This document shows, piece after piece, positions 25,493 through 32,237 of a DNA stretch of 64,000 nt (position 1 is the stretch's first letter; each line of letters opens with the position of its first letter). Both the position numbers and the translations under genes were made by a program. Origin of the DNA: Adlercreutzia mucosicola DSM 19490 (lineage in GTDB: Bacteria > Actinomycetota > Coriobacteriia > Coriobacteriales > Eggerthellaceae); contig NZ_AUGK01000009.1 of assembly GCF_000422625.1 (NCBI RefSeq), positions 1-64,000 of the forward strand, written 5' to 3'. The notes under the pieces are model-generated. The model had not been told where the DNA came from and did no database searches. It saw nothing but the letters and a program-made list of their open reading frames with translations.

Positions 25493-27199
25493 ATGGAAAC
25501 TAATCTCTCTCGTCGCGGATTTCTGACGGGCGCCGCCGCTGCCGGCGCGCTGGCCGCCATGGGTTTGGCGGGCTGTGCGCCCCAGGCTGCCGGTGAGGGC
25601 GGCACGAAGACTGCCGACACGGGAAGCGCCCCGTCCTGGCGCGACAAGCCGGAGATGCCCACCGAGTTCGTGGAGACTATCGACGCCGACATTGTCGTCG
25701 TGGGCGGCGGTAACGCGGGCATGCCGGCTGCAACGACGGCGGCCCAGAACGGCGCGAAGGTGGTCGTGCTGCAAAAGGAGGGAACGGTGGCCATGGCCCG
25801 CGAGGCCGTGGGCGCTCTGAATTCCAAGCTGGCTCCCGATCACATCGTGGACGTGCCCGAGCTTATGAACCACGCCAACATGACCCAGTCGGGCGACGCG
25901 AACATGCTTATGTACAAGACTTGGGCCGAGAAGTCCGGCGAGATGATCGAGTGGATGGCCGATACCCTGGGCCCCAAGGGCATGCTCTTCCCCTTCGAGT
26001 GGCATTGCCCCGACGATCCGCATGCCTACTATCCAGCTATGTGCTACAACCCCTGCCTTGGCGAGTACAATCCCGATGGCCCGAACTACAACTCCTATGC
26101 TCACGTGGAGGTCATGGCCGAGGTGTTCCAGGAGCTCGGCGGCGAAATTCGCTTCGAGACGCCGGCCCAGCAGCTTATCCTGGATGAGTCCGGTCGTGTG
26201 ACCGGCGTGGTGGCTGAGGGCAAGGACGGCTTCATCCAGGTGAACGCCTCCAAGGGCGTCATCGTGTGCACAGGTGGCTATGGCGCCAACATTGAGATGC
26301 TGAACGACCTGTGCCCGGGCAATTCCACCTGGTGCGCCTTGCGCGATTCCGTGACCGAGACCGGCGACGGCATCCGCATGGCCCTGTGGGCCGGGGCCGA
26401 GTTGGAGGCCGGCGGTGCGTGCATGATCTGGAATCGCGCCATTCTGCCCGATGGCTTCGAGTTCTCCGAGGACCGCATGGGTGGCGACATCTTCCTGCCT
26501 GGCAGCCAGCCCTTCCTGCACGTGAACGTGAACGGCGAGCGCTTCATGAACGAGGACCAGTGCTACCCCATGAGCTATGCTGCCGGCGCGAACCAGCCGA
26601 AGCACTACAGCTGGATCGTGTGGGACGGCAACTACTGGGACGACATTGCCCAGTTCGATACCTGTGGCTGCTCGCGCCTGTACCCTGCGCCTTCCGGCAC
26701 TGCCTTCAACGCCGATGTGTACGACTGCGAGGCCATCACCAAGGAGCACCTCGACGAGTTCTGGCTGGCGCCCCGCCTGGAGGCCGGTACCCTGAAGAAG
26801 GCCGATACGCTGGAGGAGCTGGCCGATATGATGGACTTCGACGCCGATCAGAAGGCCACTTTCTTGGCTACCGTGGCCCGCTACAACGAGCTGGCCGCCG
26901 CAGGTGAGGATACCGATTTCGGCAAGCCGGCCTATCGTCTCACCGATGTGGAAGCGGCGCCCTTCTATGCGGCGCGCATCGGCGGCGAGCTGCTGGTGAC
27001 CATCCATGGCGTCATCACCGATGTGAACGCTCAGCCGCTGCGCACCGACGGCAGCGTGATCGAGGGGCTGTACGTGTGCGGCAACGACCAGGGCGGCTTC
27101 TACCCGCACAACTACCCGTCAAACTTCACGGGCATTAACGCCGGCCGCTGCGCCACGTTCGGTCGCATCGCCGCCAAACACGCCCTCGGCGTAGAGTAG
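25493..27199 (+). CDS. Tat-exported lipoprotein FAD-dependent reductase (fumarate-reductase flavoprotein family)
   Basis: A 568-residue protein. The signal has the twin-arginine motif SRRGFLTGAAAAG and a lipobox LAGC (Cys about residue 27), so it is probably exported folded with FAD and lipid-anchored outside. The FAD_binding_2 domain starts ADIVVVGGGNAGMPAATTAA, continues with VNASKGVIVCTGGYGANIEM, the substrate-loop NGERFMNEDQCYPMS, and ends YVCGNDQGGFYPHNYPSNFT before GRIAAKH. No heme motif and no separate FMN domain are present. Relatives are respiratory reductases for alkenes such as fumarate, urocanate and cinnamates. The start follows AAGGAGG. The convergent membrane LuxR regulator is the likely controller. 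Confidence 0.9.
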   Translation: METNLSRRGFLTGAAAAGALAAMGLAGCAPQAAGEGGTKTADTGSAPSWRDKPEMPTEFVETIDADIVVVGGGNAGMPAATTAAQNGAKVVVLQKEGTVAMAREAVGALNSKLAPDHIVDVPELMNHANMTQSGDANMLMYKTWAEKSGEMIEWMADTLGPKGMLFPFEWHCPDDPHAYYPAMCYNPCLGEYNPDGPNYNSYAHVEVMAEVFQELGGEIRFETPAQQLILDESGRVTGVVAEGKDGFIQVNASKGVIVCTGGYGANIEMLNDLCPGNSTWCALRDSVTETGDGIRMALWAGAELEAGGACMIWNRAILPDGFEFSEDRMGGDIFLPGSQPFLHVNVNGERFMNEDQCYPMSYAAGANQPKHYSWIVWDGNYWDDIAQFDTCGCSRLYPAPSGTAFNADVYDCEAITKEHLDEFWLAPRLEAGTLKKADTLEELADMMDFDADQKATFLATVARYNELAAAGEDTDFGKPAYRLTDVEAAPFYAARIGGELLVTIHGVITDVNAQPLRTDGSVIEGLYVCGNDQGGFYPHNYPSNFTGINAGRCATFGRIAAKHALGVE

Positions 27200-27633
27200 C
27201 GCGATTCCGCCGTCGTTGCGAGGTGCGGTCGGGCAAAGGAGGCACGGGTGTCCTTTGCCTCCTTCCGCCCGGTGATGTTGCGGCTTTGCTAGTCGATCGC
27301 GAGCCTGCCTCCCTCCCCGCAGGCGATCATCTTGGGGCTCTCCCTCGGGAGAGCCCTTCTGTTTGACACGGCGATTCACGTTGGTCGCCTCCGTGGCGCT
27401 CGGGGCTAAGGGGAGGCGTTTTTTCGATCAGCAAGCGGAGTGCCTTTCCGACGTTTCGCTTCGCTTGGAAATGGACAAAAAGCACCACTTCTCGTCATTG
27501 GAGGCTTTGTTTTGCGCCGCACAGGGAAAGTGGGAGGCAAGGCGGGAGGCGTTTCCCCAGGTCGCTATCGATGAGAATAGCCTGCGGCAGGCCTCCGACT
27601 ACGATAAGTGCTCCTTTTTGGCCATTCTAGCTT
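27200..27633. other. Convergent intergenic gap with terminators
   Basis: This gap lies between two converging genes. Besides the stem-loops at 27232-27259 and 27335-27361, nothing recognisable was found. A 97-codon frame at 27363-27656 has no ribosome site and no familiar motif, and overlaps the LuxR 3' end, so it is not called. Confidence 0.5.
27335..27361 (+). terminator. Rho-independent terminator after the FAD reductase
   Basis: GGGCTCTCC (27335-27343) and GGAGAGCCC (27348-27356) with a CTCG loop are followed by TTCTGTTT. A weaker stem (GGCAAAGGA / TCCTTTGCC, 27232-27259) precedes it. Confidence 0.8.
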
Positions 27634-29211
27634 CTAGCGTTGAACGAGATCGATAAGCTCTTGGCGGGAATGCACGCCGAGCTTCGCGTAGATGTGCTTG
27701 GCGTGGGTGGCCGCCGTCTCGCGGCTGATGATGAGCTCGTCGCGGATGTAGGGGATGGAGCGGCCCTGGGAAAGCAGCGCGAACACCTCGGTTTCGCGGG
27801 GCGTGAGCCGGTGTTCTGCAGCAAGTGCGGCGATGCGTGCTTCAGGGTCGGTCTCGGTAGCGGATTCGCTGTTGGGGTTCGGCCCCAGCTCCACGACGCT
27901 GGCGATTTCGATGCCGGCACCGATGCTGTCGGCGGTGTGGGCGTTGGCACCGTCGACGGTGCTGGCACTTTCGGCTGCGCCGTGAACAGCGGGTTCGACG
28001 GGATTTTGCTCGGGCACTTGCAGGAAAGCCGACGTCTCGCCCATGACCATCATGGTGACGACGACAAGAACAACGATGCTTATGGTGCTGACCCACAGAA
28101 TGCCCTCAGGGCTAGTGGTGATCCATGGCCCCAGAACGGTCCATATCACTACGCCCAAAAGATCGCCGGCGTGTACGAACAGCCACCCGAGGCTCGATGC
28201 CTGGGCGGGGGTGGCGCGCCCGGCGGCGGCATAGTTCGCGAAGTAGATCTGCGCGATGAGGCAGAAGGTGAAGCGACCTCCGAGGGAGGCTGCCGCAGCC
28301 GCGATGTTCCCGTCGTTGCCGAGCAGGATTACGGCGGCAAGCCCAATGACCAGGGTGGGGCAAATCCAGCGGTAGAGGAAGAACATCGAGATGCGACGCG
28401 GGCCCGATACGGCCATAGCGGCCACGAGTGCCATCATAAGGGCGCTGAACACGAGAATGGTCTGCAGGGCGAGACCTTCCACGTAATCGGCCCGATTCAT
28501 ACCAGCGATGCTGACGACGGCGAATACCACGAGGATGCCGCACCCCGTGCGGCCGAGACCCGCCAAGAGATGCCGCGCGTCGGTTTTCCCGCTTGTGCGA
28601 GCAGTCTGGGCTAGGCGCCGTTCCGTCTTATCCGCGTTGTCGGTCCAGACGAGGTGGAGACACAGCCCTGACAAAAGGGGGAGCACGGTTGCAGCGGCGA
28701 TGGCGACCCAGCCTTCCATGGCCGAAACGAGCAGTACGAGCACTGCCGCAGACACCGAGGAGATCGGCGCGAGCAGCTCCGATTTCTCGCGGGGAATGAC
28801 GGCGTAGTACTCGCCCCACATCACCCAGAGCAGTGCGCTGCCGACTCCTGTCATTATCGATCCGACACCGAACAGTACAGCGTTGGCTGCTGGATCGGTG
28901 GGAACAATGAACAGCAGCGGCGTGCTCGCGGCAGTGAGGAAAGGCGCGGCAGCGCGCAGTGCGCGGTGGTTGGTCGGCGCCCCGAAATGTGGCTCGGCAA
29001 CGACAATGACGATAAGAGTGGTCACGGAAGTGGCCAGGGGAAAGGCCGCGTAGTAAAGAGCCGAGCCCAGGGCCATGCCCTCTTGCCATACCTGGGTGCT
29101 CACGGCTCCAGTGGCATTAGTGTAGAACACGCAGAACACCCAGGCGAGCAGAAACGCCCAGCCCAGCCGGCGCAGTGGCATCCCGTTTGCGCGTAGGTTC
29201 TCGAGCACCAA
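27634..29211 (-). CDS. Membrane-bound LuxR-family transcriptional regulator (multi-TM N-terminus)
   Basis: A 525-residue protein. The first about 390 residues are strongly hydrophobic, with roughly 12 predicted helices and MFS-like loops (LGWAFLLAWVFCVFYTNATG; LVTMMVMGETSAFLQ). An acidic linker follows, and the last 65 residues form a LuxR HTH: LTPRETEVFALLSQGRS, ISRETAATHAKHIYAKLGVH, SRQELIDLVQR. This architecture is common in Eggerthellaceae next to respiratory reductase genes, which it is thought to regulate in response to substrates sensed at the membrane. A GTG start is preceded by GGGGAGGA. It converges on the FAD reductase gene, as does the related regulator at 62920. Confidence 0.9.
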   Translation of the reverse strand: MVLENLRANGMPLRRLGWAFLLAWVFCVFYTNATGAVSTQVWQEGMALGSALYYAAFPLATSVTTLIVIVVAEPHFGAPTNHRALRAAAPFLTAASTPLLFIVPTDPAANAVLFGVGSIMTGVGSALLWVMWGEYYAVIPREKSELLAPISSVSAAVLVLLVSAMEGWVAIAAATVLPLLSGLCLHLVWTDNADKTERRLAQTARTSGKTDARHLLAGLGRTGCGILVVFAVVSIAGMNRADYVEGLALQTILVFSALMMALVAAMAVSGPRRISMFFLYRWICPTLVIGLAAVILLGNDGNIAAAAASLGGRFTFCLIAQIYFANYAAAGRATPAQASSLGWLFVHAGDLLGVVIWTVLGPWITTSPEGILWVSTISIVVLVVVTMMVMGETSAFLQVPEQNPVEPAVHGAAESASTVDGANAHTADSIGAGIEIASVVELGPNPNSESATETDPEARIAALAAEHRLTPRETEVFALLSQGRSIPYIRDELIISRETAATHAKHIYAKLGVHSRQELIDLVQR

Positions 29212-29286
29212 TCCTCCCCTCCATAGGTATTCCCATTGTACCCGAGTTCACATTGCCAACCATCGCAGACGGGAAGGTAGGCTACC

Positions 29287-30234
29287 CTATTTCTCGCCCA
29301 GGTCGGTGAAGCCGTCGGCGTAGGCGGTGGGTACCACGAGCGATGATTTCGAGTCCTTCATGGACTCGTTCACCAGGTGCATCTGGCGCAGCTTGAAGGC
29401 CATCTCGTCCTGGCGGTACAGCTCGGTGGCCTCCAGCAGCATGGCGGCGATGTCCTTCTCCACTTCGGCGAGCACGACGCGGGCATCGCGCTCGCGCTCG
29501 GCCTTGGCCTCGGCGGCCATGGACTGTTGCAGGTCCTTTGGAATCACGATGTCGTGGATCTCCACGAACAGGATGGACACGCCCCAGGCACTCGTCTTCT
29601 CCTCGATGGCACGGCGCAGCTCCTCGTCCAGCTGCACACGGCGCATGGCCACGTCGGCCACGTCCTTGCGGCCGATGGCGTCGCGCAGGGCCGTTTGGGC
29701 CGCCATGGCCACGGAATCGTAGTAGTCCTCCACTTCCAGGCACGCCTTCTTCGCGTCCCAAACGATCCAGAACACGGCGGCGTCCACGTTGATGGGCACC
29801 AGATCGGCAGTGAGGGTTTCCTCGGCGCCGAAGCCGGTGAGCATGACGCGCTGGTCGGCGCGCAGGGCGATATGGTCGAGGAAGGGGATGGTGAGGTAGA
29901 TGCCCGGCCCCACGGTGCGGCTGTAGTTGCCGAAGCGCAGGATGACCACCTTCTCCCATTCCGGCGCGATGCGCACGGTGAAGATGGCGAGCACCGCCAC
30001 GGCGATGGCCGTGCAGATGATCCAGATGTCGATGCCGCCCGTGAGAGCCAACCCCGCCCCGCACACCACGAGGAAGGCGCCCACGAACAGGGCGGCCGAG
30101 AACACGATGGGGGCGTTCTCGTCGGTGTGCTTGGTCTTGGGCGAGTTGTAGCGCTCAATGCGCGGGGCGTCGCCCAGCTTGGCTTCGGCATCGCGATGGC
30201 GCGGGTCGTGGTGGCTGCTAGTGCGTCTTGCCAT
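29287..30234 (-). CDS. SPFH/Band 7 (stomatin-like) membrane protein, module 1
   Basis: A 315-residue protein. Residues about 43-85 hold two hydrophobic segments (FSAALFVGAFLVVCGAG and IDIWIICTAIAVAVLAIFTV). The SPFH domain follows: VILRFGNYSRTVGPGIYLTI, LTADLVPINVDAAVFW, then the helical AEAKAERERDARVVLAEVEK. Stomatin-type proteins form oligomeric membrane scaffolds. The gene overlaps the upstream GntR gene by 17 nt, so it is translationally coupled, and lies last in NrfD-GntR-SPFH. Its paralogue at 36556 shares the sequence throughout, including RYNSPKTKHTDENA versus AYNSPKTRYADENA. Membrane organisation of the respiratory complex is one inference. Confidence 0.9.
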   Translation of the reverse strand: MARRTSSHHDPRHRDAEAKLGDAPRIERYNSPKTKHTDENAPIVFSAALFVGAFLVVCGAGLALTGGIDIWIICTAIAVAVLAIFTVRIAPEWEKVVILRFGNYSRTVGPGIYLTIPFLDHIALRADQRVMLTGFGAEETLTADLVPINVDAAVFWIVWDAKKACLEVEDYYDSVAMAAQTALRDAIGRKDVADVAMRRVQLDEELRRAIEEKTSAWGVSILFVEIHDIVIPKDLQQSMAAEAKAERERDARVVLAEVEKDIAAMLLEATELYRQDEMAFKLRQMHLVNESMKDSKSSLVVPTAYADGFTDLGEK

Positions 30235-30838
30235 AATAGTCCCTCTTCTCGTCGGCGGCGACGGCGGCCTTGTCGGCCAGGGTCTGCACGATGTCGGTCA
30301 GGCGGCGCTGGATGTCGCGGTAGGTCAGGCCCAGGGCGCGGTATTCCTCCACGCACTGTTCGGCCATGGCGTCCACGGCGTTTTCGGGGGAATCGTCCAC
30401 GGTGACGTTCTTCTGCACGTACATGCCGCGCCCGCGCACCGACACGATGAGGTTGCTGGATTCCAGGTCGCGGTAGGCCTTGGTCACGGTGTTGTAGTTC
30501 ACGCGGGCCTCGGCCGAGAGGCTCCGCAGACTGGGCAGCTGTTCGCCGGCCTTGAAGTAGCCGGTGCGGATGAGGTGGGCCAGCCGGTTGCGCAGCTGCA
30601 CCCACAGGGGCAGATCCGACGACTCGTCGATGGCGAAGAGCGCCTCGCTTTCCGCGTCGCCGGCGTCTGGGCTCGAGGCGGTGGGGTAAGTCGGGTTGGC
30701 CAGTGCCGCGGCGCCGGGCTCGGCGGGGGCGTCCCGTCGCTCTCGGCCGGCCGGCGGCGCTTCGCGGGCAGCCTCGGCGCGATTCGGTTCCACATCGGCC
30801 AACTTGGTGTCGATCAGCTGGTAGACATTCGTTCCCAT
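30218..30838 (-). CDS. GntR family (YtrA-like) transcriptional regulator, module 1
   Basis: A 206-residue protein. The first about 70 residues are low-complexity and acidic. The winged HTH spans about 75-145: LPLWVQLRNRLAHLIRTGYF, KAGEQLPSLRSLSAEARVNY, NTVTKAYRDLESSNLIVSVR, GRGMYVQ. The short C-terminal region (about 60 residues) lacks a large ligand domain, as in the YtrA subfamily, which often controls membrane-protein operons. Its ATG overlaps the NrfD stop (TAATG), and its end overlaps the SPFH start. It probably binds the operator-like repeats in the divergent region 31808-32129. Confidence 0.9.
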   Translation of the reverse strand: MGTNVYQLIDTKLADVEPNRAEAAREAPPAGRERRDAPAEPGAAALANPTYPTASSPDAGDAESEALFAIDESSDLPLWVQLRNRLAHLIRTGYFKAGEQLPSLRSLSAEARVNYNTVTKAYRDLESSNLIVSVRGRGMYVQKNVTVDDSPENAVDAMAEQCVEEYRALGLTYRDIQRRLTDIVQTLADKAAVAADEKRDYYGKTH

Positions 30839-31725
30839 TAGTGCACCCCACAGACTATGACGATCCAACGAAGGCAGCATGCGCCGACCAGGCACACGAA
30901 ATCCGAGACGGGAATGGTGCGGCAGTCTTTGCGCAAGAGCGCGTACAGTTCTACGAGGAAGGGTATCACAATTCCTAAGCCGATCACTCCCAATATACTC
31001 ACGGGCAGCAGGTCGGGCGAGGTAATCAGCGCGAGGGAAGCGGCGGCCTTGGGATTGGCCGCGGTGGCTCCCACAAAGGCGCCCAGGCAGAGAAATTCCA
31101 GAGCCAGGCAGGCGAGATGGCAGCGCTGGAGGGGGCGGGTGGCCCGCAGCAGGTAGGTTTGCCCTTGCACGAAGTAGTCGATGAGCAGCACCGTTGAGAT
31201 GCCTGACGACAGCGCCGAGAAGAAGAACAGGCCCACGAGGGCGGGGGTGTGCCACAGGGGCACCCCGATGTTGCTCATGAGGAAGACGCCGGTGTAGGCC
31301 ATGACGGCCACCGAGCACAGGCAGCAGAGCGTTTCCAGCACGCGCTTCACCGCCCCGCCGAGCAAGCGGCTGTGGAACAGGTTCGCCAGAGTGAGCAAAA
31401 TACCCAGGCCCAGTTCGCAGGCGAGCACCACGGCTCCGAAGGTGAGCACGGTCGGTCGCGGGATGAGGAAGATGAGCAGGGCCCGGTCGGGCATCTCCAG
31501 ATCCCACCACAGGCAGATCATGGAGATGGCGAGGATGGCGGTGCAGGCTGTGTAGACTGCCGATTTCAGGGTGCGAAACGCTGTGCGCAGCCGATCGGAC
31601 CGGTAGGGCGCTCGGCGATGGAAGGCGAGTGACCAGGCAGCCATCACGAGAAAGCCGCCGCCGGCGGCGCCACCCAAAAACAGGTACGCTATGATCAACG
31701 TGCTGTACAAAGCCCCTCGTTCCAC
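30838..31725 (-). CDS. NrfD/PsrC-family membrane anchor subunit, module 1
   Basis: A 295-residue protein with about eight hydrophobic helices, starting LIIAYLFLGGAAGGGFLVMA, which matches the NrfD first helix. It continues LIPRPTVLTFGAVVLACELG and FFSALSSGISTVLLI (SS/SGIS loop typical of NrfD). It has no haem-binding histidine pattern and probably exchanges electrons with quinone for the molybdoenzyme-ferredoxin pair encoded divergently at 32238. The GTG at 31725 has no ribosome site. Alignment with its paralogue suggests a TTG at 31710 (LYS...) instead, preceded by GAGGGG. It is the first gene of NrfD-GntR-SPFH. Confidence 0.88.
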   Translation of the reverse strand: MERGALYSTLIIAYLFLGGAAGGGFLVMAAWSLAFHRRAPYRSDRLRTAFRTLKSAVYTACTAILAISMICLWWDLEMPDRALLIFLIPRPTVLTFGAVVLACELGLGILLTLANLFHSRLLGGAVKRVLETLCCLCSVAVMAYTGVFLMSNIGVPLWHTPALVGLFFFSALSSGISTVLLIDYFVQGQTYLLRATRPLQRCHLACLALEFLCLGAFVGATAANPKAAASLALITSPDLLPVSILGVIGLGIVIPFLVELYALLRKDCRTIPVSDFVCLVGACCLRWIVIVCGVH

Positions 31726-31807
31726 GTGGCGGGAGAGGGCCGCGATTGGCTCGGTTGTGACCGGTCGCGCGGTGTCCCCGTTGCTCCTCCGCCCTGCTGC
31801 GTCTCAC

Positions 31808-31839
31808 TACTGAATTACTGAATGCCTAAACTATATCAG
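31808..31839. promoter_or_regulatory. Operator-like repeat at the NrfD-side promoter, module 1
   Basis: TACTGAAT occurs twice in tandem (31808-31815, 31816-31823), followed 8 bp later by TATATCAG (31832-31839). The half-sites TACTGAAT-N8-TATATCAG are repeated identically at the other end of the intergenic region (32104-32127). On the minus strand TATAGT (31830-31835) can be a -10 box, so the site overlaps a leftward promoter. Confidence 0.6.
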
Positions 31840-32093
31840 ATGGACTCTGCTTTAAGCCAGAGCACCCTATTGCCAATAAGGTACAAGGGGATGCTCTCCA
31901 TCCATGCTTGCTCCCGGTAATTCGAAAGCGAGAACCGACGCGCTTGCACCGGGGGGTCTCGCCCTCGAAAACAAAGGGGGATTGTAAAAACAAGGACGTA
32001 AAAGTATGTGAGCCAACACTTTTCAGGACGAACTTGCCATGGGAGAGCGGAAGGCGATTCTGCAAGGTGGTCCCGGGGCGTGATATTTGGTGG

Positions 32094-32129
32094 TTGACTG
32101 ATGTACTGAATCACTATAGTATATCAGTA
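32094..32129 (+). promoter_or_regulatory. Sigma-70-type promoter overlapped by a 26-bp palindromic operator, module 1
   Basis: TTGACT (32094-32099), a 17-bp spacer and TAGTAT (32117-32122) make a good -35/-10 pair facing the molybdoenzyme gene. A palindrome covers the spacer and -10: TACTGA (32104-32109), central ACTATAGT (32113-32120), TCAGTA (32124-32129), with 3-bp mismatched spacers. It is a probable repressor site, most likely for the adjacent GntR protein. Confidence 0.7.
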
Positions 32130-32237
32130 GGGAAATCGATCCGGACGGTTTCGCATTGGAAGAGAGAGTTCCGGGTTGCTTGCGTGCATCGTTTCTGCGC
32201 GGGGAGTTTCGGAACGGAATGCATGAAGGGGGAGACA

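Larger units (their letters stand above)
31726..32237. other. Divergent intergenic region of module 1
   Basis: This 512-bp gap between NrfD and the molybdoenzyme carries the two operator-like sites and promoters listed separately. The middle part (31840-32093) is less GC-rich than its surroundings and holds no coding frame with a ribosome site. The plus-strand leader from the predicted start near 32130 to the ATG is about 108 nt. Confidence 0.6.

Noticed and set aside
27363-27656. 97-codon frame between the first FAD reductase and LuxR genes
   Set aside because: It starts on a terminator tail, lacks a ribosome site, resembles nothing known and overlaps the LuxR 3' end.
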